Assembly: GCA_963678085.1 (NCBI GenBank)
Contig: OY782680.1
Coordinates: 3,100,001-3,164,000, forward strand
Reading direction: 5' to 3'
Length of the DNA stretch: 64,000 nt
DNA from: Aliishimia sp963678085
GTDB taxonomy: Bacteria > Pseudomonadota > Alphaproteobacteria > Rhodobacterales > Rhodobacteraceae
In this document: positions 33,032 to 41,459 of the stretch, one piece after another
Layout of the letters: each line of letters starts with the position of its first letter
How positions within the stretch are numbered: the first letter of the stretch is position 1
The notes under the pieces: generated by a model
Databases searched by the model: none
Seen by the model: the letters and a program-made list of their open reading frames with translations, nothing else
Told to the model about the DNA's origin: nothing
Made by a program: the position numbers and the translations under genes

Positions 33032-34045
33032 ATGAGTATGACAGATTTCCAAGACGCAAAGGCAGTCGTGCGCCGCCACTATGCAGAGCTGAGCGCGGCG
33101 CGCGGTCCGGCCTGCGCCGAGGTCATGGCGCGCAATTGCAGCAAGGATTATCTGTGGCGCGGCTTTCACCCCTTCCATGAGATCCGAGATGCCGCAGAGG
33201 TAGGCGCGCGCTTTTGGGCCCCCTTGCAGGACAGCCTCACCTCTTTGCAGCGGCGCGAGGATATCTTCTTTGCGGGTCTCAACGAGATTGACGGGTTCCA
33301 AAGCACTTGGGTGGTCTCAATGGGCCATTTGATGGGCCTGTTTGATCACCCCTGGCTGAACATCCGCCCAAGCGGCAAAATCGCCATGCTGCGCTATTGT
33401 GAATTTAACCGGGTGGAGGATGGGAAAATCGCCGAGACCGCCATGTTCTTCGACATCCCCCACCTGATGCAACAGGCCGGGCAAAACCCCTTTCCACCGC
33501 AAACCGGGGCCGATCTGGTGCAACCGGGACCGCAACCCGGAAATGGGCTCTTGCTGGACCCTCAGCCCCTGGCGGAAGGCGAACAGACCCTCAGCGCGAT
33601 CAACTATATGATCACCGACATTGCGAAATGGTCCGGGGGCAAGGAAGAGCCGCTAGAGGAGGAGCTGCGCCGCTCTTGGCATGAGGATATGCTTTGGTGG
33701 GGGCCTGCCGGGATTGGCGCGACCTACACGATCGAGCGCTATGCCAAACAGCATTCCGGCCCGTTCCGCGAGGCGTTCATAAATCGCAAATTCAACGGCC
33801 ATATCGCCAGGCTCGCCGAGGGGCATTATGGTGGCTTCTTCGGCTGGCCGAACCTGAGCCTGCAAAACCATGGCGGCTTTATGGGCATGCCCGCAACCCC
33901 TGGTTGGGGCGATATGCGGGTGATCGACATTTACAGGCGCGAGGGCGATAAGCTGGCCGAAAACTGGATCTTTATTGACCTTTTGCATTTCTGGAACATG
34001 CAAGGGGTGGATATTCTCACACGAGCGACGGAGATCGGATCATGA
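33032..34045 (+). CDS. SnoaL/NTF2-fold protein (paralogue D, two domains)
   Basis: The 337-residue protein has two NTF2-like domains: about 15-150 (RNCSKDYLWRGFHPFHEI; NIRPSGKIAMLRYCEFNRVEDGKIAETAMFFDIPHL) and about 205-335 (WHEDMLWWGPAGIGATYTIERYAKQHSGPFREAF; MRVIDIYRREGDKLAENWIFIDLLHF). It is colinear with paralogue B (24048-25097) and shares the W-GPAGIG motif. It belongs to the plus operon after a 225-bp gap containing the hairpin repeat, and is coupled (ATGA) to the amidohydrolase. The start could also be ATG 33038. Confidence 0.8.
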   Translation: MSMTDFQDAKAVVRRHYAELSAARGPACAEVMARNCSKDYLWRGFHPFHEIRDAAEVGARFWAPLQDSLTSLQRREDIFFAGLNEIDGFQSTWVVSMGHLMGLFDHPWLNIRPSGKIAMLRYCEFNRVEDGKIAETAMFFDIPHLMQQAGQNPFPPQTGADLVQPGPQPGNGLLLDPQPLAEGEQTLSAINYMITDIAKWSGGKEEPLEEELRRSWHEDMLWWGPAGIGATYTIERYAKQHSGPFREAFINRKFNGHIARLAEGHYGGFFGWPNLSLQNHGGFMGMPATPGWGDMRVIDIYRREGDKLAENWIFIDLLHFWNMQGVDILTRATEIGS

Positions 34046-34914
34046 GGATTGATGCGCATCACCATCTCTGGGATTTGAACGCGGTTGACTATCCTTGGCT
34101 GAATGCACGCGGGGTGGCGCGTTTTTTTGGCGACCCGAGCCCCATTCAGCGCGATTATCTCTTGGACGAATTCCGCCGCGATGCGACCGGGTTTGGGGCC
34201 TCGGTGCATATCCAAGTAGGTGCCGCCGATGGCTGGGCAGAGGCGCAATGGGTGCAAAATGTCGCTGATGCCAATCCGAGCTGGCCCATGAAACAAGTTG
34301 TGTTTGTTGATCTCACTGCCGATGATATAGAGGCGCAGCTTGAGCGTTTTCAGAGTCTAAGCAGCGTTGCTGGCATGCGCCAAATCGTGGGCCGCGCCCC
34401 AGGGGAGGATGCGCAGACCGGCACAAATGATCTGCTTGAGAACCCACATTTTATACGGGGCCTAAAAGCGGTTGCGGCACGCGGGCTCAGCTTTGATCTG
34501 CAACTCACCCCCGAACTTTATGCGGGCATGGCCCGTGTTTTGGAACAGTGCCCCGATCTGCGCGTTGCGCTTTGCCATGCGGGCTCACCCCATGATCGCA
34601 GCGCTGCGGGGCTGGCGACCTGGGCCGATAAGCTGCGCTTGCTTTCAGAGAGCCCCAACGTGATTTGCAAACTCTCGGGCCTGGGCATGTTCGATCACAA
34701 TTGGAGCAATGAGAGCATCCGCCCCATTATCGAGACCTGCCTGGATCAATTCGGGGCTGAGCGGGCCATGTTCGGCTCCAACTTCCCGGTGGATAGTCTT
34801 TATTCGGATTATCACACCTTACGCGCGGCGATGGAAACCCTGGTCCCGCTGGGGTTTCACAGTGCGGTCTTTGGGCAAACTGCCAGGGATTTCTACGGGT
34901 TTTCGCGCCTGTAA
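34042..34914 (+). CDS. Amidohydrolase family 2 protein (fuconolactonase/PDC-hydrolase type)
   Basis: The 290-residue TIM-barrel protein opens with the metal site IDAHHHLWD (His6, His8), then has FDLQL, ALCHAG with a further His, CKLSGLGM, and FGSNFPVD with the catalytic Asp. This set fits Amidohydro_2 members such as L-fuconolactonase and 2-pyrone-4,6-dicarboxylate hydrolase, which open sugar or pyrone lactones. A lactonase step after an alcohol dehydrogenase would fit sugar or polyol oxidation; that is inference. Coupled to the SnoaL-like gene by ATGA. Confidence 0.88.
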   Translation: MRIDAHHHLWDLNAVDYPWLNARGVARFFGDPSPIQRDYLLDEFRRDATGFGASVHIQVGAADGWAEAQWVQNVADANPSWPMKQVVFVDLTADDIEAQLERFQSLSSVAGMRQIVGRAPGEDAQTGTNDLLENPHFIRGLKAVAARGLSFDLQLTPELYAGMARVLEQCPDLRVALCHAGSPHDRSAAGLATWADKLRLLSESPNVICKLSGLGMFDHNWSNESIRPIIETCLDQFGAERAMFGSNFPVDSLYSDYHTLRAAMETLVPLGFHSAVFGQTARDFYGFSRL

Positions 34915-34969
34915 GCGCGGCAAGTCTGGAATTGGATGGGCCTGCGCCGTGGGGGAGGCCGGTCAGTCC

Positions 34970-36397
34970 TTATGCCAAGCTGGGCAACCAGAGCACGATG
35001 GCCGGGAAGGCGACGAGCAAGGCGATGGTGATAGCATCGGCGATAAAGAAGGGGGTCACGCCCTTGAACACGTCCTGCACGGTCAAATCGTCCCGCACCC
35101 CGGCCACCACAAAGCAATTGAGCCCAATGGGCGGGGTGATCAAACAGAACTCGGCCATCTTCACCACCAAGATGCCAAACCAGATCGCGCACATGGGCCC
35201 GCTCATGCCAAAGGCGCTATCGGCCGCAGAGACATACTCGCCGCCATTAAGCGCCATGACCGCCGGGTACACCACCGGCAAAGTCAGCAAAAGCATGCCA
35301 ATCGCATCCATAAACATGCCCAAAATCGCATAGGCCAAAAGAATACAAATCAGGATCAAAATCGGTGCCATATCCAGCGAAGTGATCCAATCTGAAAACG
35401 CATCGGGCAGCTTGGCAAAGCCCAAGAAACGCACATAGATCAACACGCCCCAGATGATCGTGAAAATCATCACCGTGAGTTTGGCCGTTTCGAGCAGGGC
35501 CGCTTTCAACTCTTTCCATCGCATGCCGCGATAAAGCGCCATGCAAAAGACGATGAAGGCCCCGACCGCGCCGCCCTCGGTGGCCGTGCCCCAGGCATCG
35601 CCAAAGGGGTTATAGACAAAGAAAATAATGATCACGACCACAGCCACAATCGGCAGCGCGCCGGGCAAGCTCTCAAAGCGCTCTTTCCAGGTAAAGCCGC
35701 GCACGGGCGGGCCGACATTTTTGAAGGTCAGCGCGATTCCAATAATGAGAACCGCATAGACAAAGGCTGAGAAGGCTCCGGGGATAAACCCGGCGAGCAG
35801 CAATTTGCCCACATCTTGCTCAACGATAATGGCATAAATCACCAAGATGGCAGAGGGCGGGATCAATGAGGCCAGCGTGCCGCCTGCCGCCACAACCCCG
35901 GCGGCAAAGGCTTTGTTATAGCCGATTTTCAGCATTTCGGGGATGGCGATCCGGGCGAAGACCGCCGCCGTTGCAACCGAGGCCCCTGAGACCGCCGCAA
36001 AGCCCGCTGTTGCAAAAACGGTCGAGACCGCAAGCCCGCCGGGCACCCAGGCGATCCAGCGTTTAGCCGCCTCAAACAGGGCTTGGGTGAGCTTGGCGTG
36101 ATAGGCCATATAGCCGATTAGGATGAAGACCGGAATCAGGCTCAGCACTTGGGCGGAGACTTTGGAATGAGGCACCTGACCTGCGATTTGAAAGGCTTTG
36201 CCCAATGCACCATCCCAAATCTCGCGCCGCTCATTAAAGTAAAAGAACTTCTCGGGATTGTATTTCATCTTATCCCAAAAGATCCACACCAGGCCAACAA
36301 AGCCCGCAAGCCCTGCGGCGAACGCAACCCGCATGCCTACGATGACCGCGACAAGCAGCCCGCCCGAGACCCAGAGACCGATTTCAATAGGTTCCAT
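34970..36397 (-). CDS. dctM: TRAP transporter large permease (DctM type)
   Basis: The 475-residue protein has about 12 hydrophobic helices and the DctM-like pattern (MRVAFAAGLAGFVGL; IPPSAILVIYAIIVEQDVGKLLLAGFIPG; GMFMDAIGMLLLTLPVVYPAVMAL). It is a little longer than usual owing to a loop near residues 40-75 (YNPEKFFYFNERREIWDG). It drives sodium-coupled uptake of a carboxylate or sulfonate-type solute delivered by the DctP protein. Its start overlaps the end of dctQ by 14 bp. It converges with the amidohydrolase gene, 55 bp apart. Confidence 0.92.
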   Translation of the reverse strand: MEPIEIGLWVSGGLLVAVIVGMRVAFAAGLAGFVGLVWIFWDKMKYNPEKFFYFNERREIWDGALGKAFQIAGQVPHSKVSAQVLSLIPVFILIGYMAYHAKLTQALFEAAKRWIAWVPGGLAVSTVFATAGFAAVSGASVATAAVFARIAIPEMLKIGYNKAFAAGVVAAGGTLASLIPPSAILVIYAIIVEQDVGKLLLAGFIPGAFSAFVYAVLIIGIALTFKNVGPPVRGFTWKERFESLPGALPIVAVVVIIIFFVYNPFGDAWGTATEGGAVGAFIVFCMALYRGMRWKELKAALLETAKLTVMIFTIIWGVLIYVRFLGFAKLPDAFSDWITSLDMAPILILICILLAYAILGMFMDAIGMLLLTLPVVYPAVMALNGGEYVSAADSAFGMSGPMCAIWFGILVVKMAEFCLITPPIGLNCFVVAGVRDDLTVQDVFKGVTPFFIADAITIALLVAFPAIVLWLPSLA

Positions 36398-37025
36398 CAG
36401 TTGGACCCTCCATGGCCTCAGCCTCTAGCCGCGCTTGCTCTGCCACGCTTAAGCCAAGGGGCACCGCAGCGGGATTTTCCAGCCCGAGGATCAGCGCGCG
36501 TCCATAGCCCCAAGCTTGCAAAATCAGACGCAAGGTCAGGATCGCAAAGGCAATGGGCACAATCAGCTTGGAGGGCCAGATGGGCAGGTTCACATCAATC
36601 GAGCTGTCTTTCGAGCAAAACGGGCGCGCGCAGTCAAACGAGCGCTCGAAATGTTCCCAGGCGCCCCAGGTCAGAAAGACAATCAAGGTGAGCATGAGCA
36701 GCACCGAGATCAGCTCAAACAGCCACAAAAGACGCCCACGCAGTACCCCAACCAGCATATCCATGCGAATATGGGTGCCGTCTCGCGCCACATAAGAGAC
36801 ACCCATAATCGCGATTAGGGGCATGGCCGCTTCGATATAATCCACATAACCCAGCATGGGCGCGGCAAAGAATTTCCGCCCGCCCACCGAGTAAACCGCG
36901 AGAAACATCAGGGAAAAAATCGCCAGCCCGCTGAGCAAGGCACAGAAGCGCTCAACAGGCTCAAGCGCCCTGTCCAGCTTACTGAGCAGGCTTGAATCGC
37001 TTAATACCGCACCAGAACCGGCCAT
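36384..37025 (-). CDS. dctQ: TRAP transporter small permease (DctQ type)
   Basis: The 213-residue protein has four predicted helices, with a longer than usual loop (SFDCARPFCSKDSSIDVNLPIWPSK) between helices 3 and 4 and a C-terminal tail rich in Glu. DGTHIRMDMLVG in the second helix region is typical of DctQ. It is the second gene of the dctPQM operon and overlaps dctM by 14 bp. Confidence 0.88.
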   Translation of the reverse strand: MAGSGAVLSDSSLLSKLDRALEPVERFCALLSGLAIFSLMFLAVYSVGGRKFFAAPMLGYVDYIEAAMPLIAIMGVSYVARDGTHIRMDMLVGVLRGRLLWLFELISVLLMLTLIVFLTWGAWEHFERSFDCARPFCSKDSSIDVNLPIWPSKLIVPIAFAILTLRLILQAWGYGRALILGLENPAAVPLGLSVAEQARLEAEAMEGPTDGTY

Positions 37026-37096
37026 GACTTCCCCCCAATTACGCGCATGAGGCCGCGCGGGGTGCGCAGCCTCTTGTCATTGCATGATAAGATTGA

Positions 37097-38113
37097 TCAG
37101 TTGCCGGCGCGGTGATCGGCGAGGGTTTTGACCACCAGATCATAAAGCTCTTGCCCCGGCAGGCCCTGGGCTTCCATGTCTTTGATCCATTGATCGCGGA
37201 TTGGATCGGCTGCCTTTGCGCGGAACTGGGCAATCACATCATCCGAGATTTCGACCTTGGTGACGTTCTTTTCGGCCAACACGCTATCCCAGCGCTCTAG
37301 CAGCTTGCCATAATTGGCCAGGTAGTGATCCAGCGCCTCAGAAACAGAGCTATCCAGCGCAGCGCGGTGCTCGTCCGAGAGATCTTCGTAAGCGTCGATA
37401 TTCACCACAACCGGGCAATTCACCGTGCCGGGGTTCAGGTTCGCTGTCCACCAATCGGCTTGGTTGATGGTGCCAAAGGAGAGATGCGCATGCTGGGCAA
37501 AGGCCACCGTATCCACAACCCCGCCTTCCATGGCTTGATAGGCTTCCGTCGCGGTCACAGAGGTCGGCACGCCGCCCACCGCCTTAAAGGCTTGACCCAA
37601 ACCGCCCGTGGCGCGCACGCGCATGCCCTCAAACTTGTCCAAAGTATCGCGCGGCTCGCCTGTGCCGACAAGGTTATATTGCGGCATGGGCGAGGTCATG
37701 AGCAGCTTGGCATTCCACTGCTCCATCTCCTCGGCGGCGGCGGGGTGGCTGTAAACAGCATTGGACACCGCGACCTCTTCTGCAAGATTGGCAACCCCAA
37801 GGAAGGGCAGTTCCAGCACCGTGATCACCCGGTTCTTATCGCGGTGATAGCCTGCGCAGAACTGCGCCATCTCAAAGGCACCAATGGAGATCCCATCGAG
37901 ATTCTCGCGGTTTTTACTGAGCCCGCCATAGCTGACATTCATGGTGAACTCGCCACCCGTCTTTTCGCTCACCAGCTCGGCCAGCTTCTCCACATGCTCG
38001 GTAAAGGCGCGTCGCTTGCCCCAGACCGAAACATTCCACTCCGTCGCCATCGCCTCGGCGGCAAAAGCAAAGCTAAGGGTTGATGCAACAGCACCTGCAA
38101 CGAATTTATTCAT
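37097..38113 (-). CDS. dctP: TRAP transporter solute-binding protein (DctP type)
   Basis: The 338-residue periplasmic protein starts at ATG 38113 behind GGGAGGT and has a signal peptide (MNKFVAGAVASTLSFAFAAEAMA, then TEWNVSVWG). DctP features include a conserved Arg in the GMRVRATGG segment and an AFAQHAHLSFG region facing the ligand. The ligand is unknown; the Arg suggests an acidic group (carboxylate or sulfonate). The gene starts a dctPQM operon next to, and convergent with, the LacI-type island, with which it may share a substrate. Confidence 0.9.
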   Translation of the reverse strand: MNKFVAGAVASTLSFAFAAEAMATEWNVSVWGKRRAFTEHVEKLAELVSEKTGGEFTMNVSYGGLSKNRENLDGISIGAFEMAQFCAGYHRDKNRVITVLELPFLGVANLAEEVAVSNAVYSHPAAAEEMEQWNAKLLMTSPMPQYNLVGTGEPRDTLDKFEGMRVRATGGLGQAFKAVGGVPTSVTATEAYQAMEGGVVDTVAFAQHAHLSFGTINQADWWTANLNPGTVNCPVVVNIDAYEDLSDEHRAALDSSVSEALDHYLANYGKLLERWDSVLAEKNVTKVEISDDVIAQFRAKAADPIRDQWIKDMEAQGLPGQELYDLVVKTLADHRAGN

Positions 38114-38375
38114 AAGTAACCTCCCAGATCGGTTGAGAACCGCAGTTTTCGCGGCATTTTTTGTGACCTGCCCCCATAGTGTTTGATGTGACAGAAAGAT
38201 CAAGGGGCAGAGCGGTGTGAAATCGCAGAAAATTAACATTGCGCCGCACGCGGGCGTTAAGAAATTTACAATTACGAGCGATGCGAGCAACAGGGCCTAG
38301 CAATCCGTGCCAAAGCAGATCTATTTTGGCGCTGGAATTTGTCGGGCTGCGTGCCAGACTATTAGGGAGAACTTC

Positions 38376-40322
38376 ATGTCCAAGACCTACGCCCCGCCAG
38401 CGGAACTGGTGGCCAATGCACATATCACTGCCGAAACTTATAAAAGCCAATATGCCGCCTCGATCACGGACCCTGAGGGGTTTTGGGGCGAGCAGGCCTC
38501 CCGGCTTGATTGGATCGCTGCGCCCACCCGCACCAAGAATGTGTCCTATGCGCCAGGGAATGTGTCGATCAAGTGGTATGAAGATGGGGTTTTGAACGTC
38601 TCCGCCAATTGTATCGACCGGCATTTGGAAAAGCGCGCAGATCAAACCGCAATTATTTGGGAGCCCGACAGCCCCGAGGAAGAGGCCCAGCATATCACCT
38701 ATGCACAGCTGCATGCCTCAGTCAGCAAAATGGCCAATGTTCTGAAAGATCTTGGGGTTTCCAAAGGTGATCGGGTGATAATCTACTTGCCCATGATCCC
38801 CGAGGCCGCCTATGCGATGCTGGCCTGCGCGCGCATCGGCGCCATTCACTCGATTGTTTTTGCAGGGTTTTCCCCTGATGCTTTGGCGGCGCGCGTCAAT
38901 GGTTGCGAGGCTAAGGTTGTGATCACCGCCGATTATGCACCGCGCGGCGGGCGTCAAACCCCGCTCAAAGCCAATGCCGATAGCGCGCTGCAATCTTGCG
39001 ATGCGGCCGTGCAATGCTTGGTGGTAAAGCGCACTGGTGGCGAGATCGCTTGGAATGAACGCGATCACGATTATAACGCATTGATCGAGAGCGCCTCAGC
39101 CGATTGCGCCCCCGAGCCGATGAATGCCGAAGATCCGCTGTTCATCCTTTACACCTCCGGCTCCACCGGCCAGCCTAAGGGCGTTGTGCACACATCTGGC
39201 GGCTATTTGGTCTATGCCTCCATGACGCACCAGATCACCTTTGATTACCATGAGGGCGATGTCTATTGGTGCACTGCCGATGTGGGCTGGGTCACGGGGC
39301 ATAGCTATATCGTCTATGGCCCGCTGGCCAATGGCGGCATCACGCTGATGTTTGAGGGCGTGCCAACCTTCCCCGATGCGTCGCGCTTTTGGCAGGTTTG
39401 TGAAAAGCATAAAGTCACCCAGTTCTACACCGCCCCCACCGCGATCCGCGCGTTGATGGGTCAGGGAACCGAATTCGTGACCAAATGCGATCTCTCCTCC
39501 CTGCGCATCCTGGGCACGGTGGGTGAGCCAATCAATCCCGAGGCCTGGAACTGGTATAATGACGTTGCGGGCGGCGGGCGCTGCCCCATCGTTGACACTT
39601 GGTGGCAAACCGAGACCGGCGGGCATTTGATGACCCCGCTGCCAGGGGCCCATGCGACCAAACCGGGCGCGGCGATGAAGCCTTTCTTTGGCATTGAACC
39701 CGTCGTGCTGGAACCGGCCTCTGGCGCGGTGATCGAGGGCAATGACGTGGAAGGCGTGCTCTGCATCAAAGACAGCTGGCCCGGCCAAATGCGCACGGTC
39801 TGGGGGGATCATGAGCGCTTTGAAAAGACCTATTTCAGCGATTATGAGGGTTATTACTTCACCGGCGACGGCTGCCGGCGCGACGAAGATGGCGATTACT
39901 GGATCACGGGCCGCGTGGATGATGTGATCAATGTCTCCGGCCACCGCATGGGCACAGCCGAGGTGGAAAGCGCGCTGGTCGCCCATGAAAAAGTCGCCGA
40001 AGCCGCCGTTGTGGGCTATCCCCATGACATCAAGGGACAAGGCATCTATTGCTATGTGACCTTGATGAGCGGGCAGGAGCCAAGCGAAGAGCTGCGCAAA
40101 GAGCTCAGAACCTGGGTGCGCACCGAAATCGGCCCCATCGCCTCCCCCGATCTGATCCAATGGGCGCCGGGCCTGCCCAAAACCCGCTCCGGCAAAATCA
40201 TGCGCCGCATCCTGCGCAAGATCGCCGAAAACGACTTTGGCAGCCTCGGGGACACATCAACCTTAGCAGATCCAAGCGTTGTCGATGATCTCATCGAAAA
40301 TCGGATGAATAAGTCGGAATAA
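38376..40322 (+). CDS. acsA: Acetyl-CoA synthetase (AMP-forming)
   Basis: It activates acetate to acetyl-CoA using ATP. The 648 residues match Acs length. Landmarks are ILYTSGSTGQPKGVVHTSGG (P-loop-like A3), WWQTETGGH (A5), TGRVDDVINVSGHRMGTAEVE (A8 hinge), and the acetylation-regulated Lys in TRSGKIMRR (K607). ATG 38376 is preceded by AGGGAGA at 7 bp; the frame extends 69 bp further but without a ribosome-binding site. The upstream gene dctP is divergent. Confidence 0.96.
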   Translation: MSKTYAPPAELVANAHITAETYKSQYAASITDPEGFWGEQASRLDWIAAPTRTKNVSYAPGNVSIKWYEDGVLNVSANCIDRHLEKRADQTAIIWEPDSPEEEAQHITYAQLHASVSKMANVLKDLGVSKGDRVIIYLPMIPEAAYAMLACARIGAIHSIVFAGFSPDALAARVNGCEAKVVITADYAPRGGRQTPLKANADSALQSCDAAVQCLVVKRTGGEIAWNERDHDYNALIESASADCAPEPMNAEDPLFILYTSGSTGQPKGVVHTSGGYLVYASMTHQITFDYHEGDVYWCTADVGWVTGHSYIVYGPLANGGITLMFEGVPTFPDASRFWQVCEKHKVTQFYTAPTAIRALMGQGTEFVTKCDLSSLRILGTVGEPINPEAWNWYNDVAGGGRCPIVDTWWQTETGGHLMTPLPGAHATKPGAAMKPFFGIEPVVLEPASGAVIEGNDVEGVLCIKDSWPGQMRTVWGDHERFEKTYFSDYEGYYFTGDGCRRDEDGDYWITGRVDDVINVSGHRMGTAEVESALVAHEKVAEAAVVGYPHDIKGQGIYCYVTLMSGQEPSEELRKELRTWVRTEIGPIASPDLIQWAPGLPKTRSGKIMRRILRKIAENDFGSLGDTSTLADPSVVDDLIENRMNKSE

Positions 40323-40508
40323 ACTATTTCGCACATAATTGGGTTATGATGGGCACCTCGCCTGTCATGACCCTTGAAAACTATGTTGGAGGAACACATT
40401 GATCGGCTGAAAGCAGCCGACTCGTCTCCCGAAAAAGTACGCCATAGGGCTTTACATCCCCACAAATTCAATCCGGCGCAACGCTACTCAAAGAAATCTC
40501 TGACCAGA

Positions 40509-41156
40509 TTACCACGGACTGTACTCCGAGTGGAATGGGTCGTGCCCGTCGTCAGAAATCTCGAAGTGATAGCTCTCCTTGTTCTTATCCAGGTAATCCC
40601 AAACCTCTTGCGGAACTATGTATGGCCACGCTCGCATATCGTTGAATCCATCGCGTTTCACCAGAAAACCTTTTGACACCAGTGGAGATAGCCCTTGATC
40701 GTTGAAGTTGGCCGAAAATGTCCTGCGACCCGAGGTAATCAAGTAAGCCAAAATTGCCTTTTCTGTTTCTGGCGAGGCCTCGACCTCTCGCGCAATCTGT
40801 TCTTGAAGTTTTCTTCGACGCTTACGCAATTTGATTTCGTTCCAGACGCTAATCGGGACGTAGACAATATTTACAACAAGAATACTGAAGGAAACCACCC
40901 CTACGACAACTGCGATCATCAGCAGATCCTCTGGGATAGTTTCAAGGTAAGGTAGCTCGAAATAATCTCCTGCAACAATGATTGAGCAGCTTACCAATGC
41001 TGCTAGGGCCGGAAACCAACCGGCTTGCAGTACAGCGACAAACTCTTTCAAACTGGGCATCAATTCATCGGGCAATAGGCGAGGGTTCGACTGAAATATA
41101 AGTTTCCTACACACATGTACAAGCGAACTCCCCAGCGTTTCAACGTTTATCGTCAA
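40509..41156 (-). CDS. Membrane protein, possibly superinfection exclusion B (SieB)-like
   Basis: The 215-residue protein has two hydrophobic helices close together (about residues 45-65 and 78-103), then a basic coiled segment (NEIKLRKRRRKLQEQIAREVE) and a C-terminal cytoplasmic domain with ETEKAILAYLITSGRRTF and an LVSKGFLV winged-helix-like stretch. This arrangement resembles SieB-family proteins, which block superinfecting phage, but I cannot confirm it by search. Its codons are less GC-rich than its neighbours, suggesting acquisition. It lies between acsA (convergent) and a small conserved gene. Confidence 0.55.
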   Translation of the reverse strand: MTINVETLGSSLVHVCRKLIFQSNPRLLPDELMPSLKEFVAVLQAGWFPALAALVSCSIIVAGDYFELPYLETIPEDLLMIAVVVGVVSFSILVVNIVYVPISVWNEIKLRKRRRKLQEQIAREVEASPETEKAILAYLITSGRRTFSANFNDQGLSPLVSKGFLVKRDGFNDMRAWPYIVPQEVWDYLDKNKESYHFEISDDGHDPFHSEYSPW

Positions 41157-41180
41157 GTACTGGCATGACCGCTGCCCCGT

Positions 41181-41459
41181 TTATGGTTGCGCGACTATCC
41201 GCCCCTGCCGACCACCCCGACGTTTTGGCGTGGCGGCTTTCTCTTGCCCCTCTTTCAACACATGCGTCATGGGGTGATCGCTATGCGCTGCGCCATATTC
41301 TGCCAATAGGGCTGTGATATGCGGCGCGGGGTCGGCTCCGGTTGGCAAAGACAAAGCCCAATCTAAGAAAATCGAGCGGCATTCGCCAGCGGTAATGCCC
41401 TCAATCCGGTAGGATTCAAAAACCAGCCCCTTGGGGTCGTGTTCATTGCCTTTACGCAT
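41181..41459 (-). CDS. Small conserved hypothetical protein downstream of glnE
   Basis: This 92-residue soluble protein (MRKGNEHDPKGLVFESYRIEG...) has a mixed N-terminal domain and a basic tail ending RRGGRQGRIVAQP. I recall similar proteins next to glnE in Rhodobacteraceae but know no function. Its ATG at 41459 (a GTG precedes at 41462) overlaps the glnE stop by 8 bp, so it is translationally coupled to glnE. Confidence 0.65.
   Translation of the reverse strand: MRKGNEHDPKGLVFESYRIEGITAGECRSIFLDWALSLPTGADPAPHITALLAEYGAAHSDHPMTHVLKEGQEKAATPKRRGGRQGRIVAQP

Noticed and set aside
36384..38113. Assignment of the TRAP system to C4-dicarboxylates
   Set aside because: The binding protein shows only general DctP features; the adjacent island and lack of C4-specific context do not support a specific substrate.
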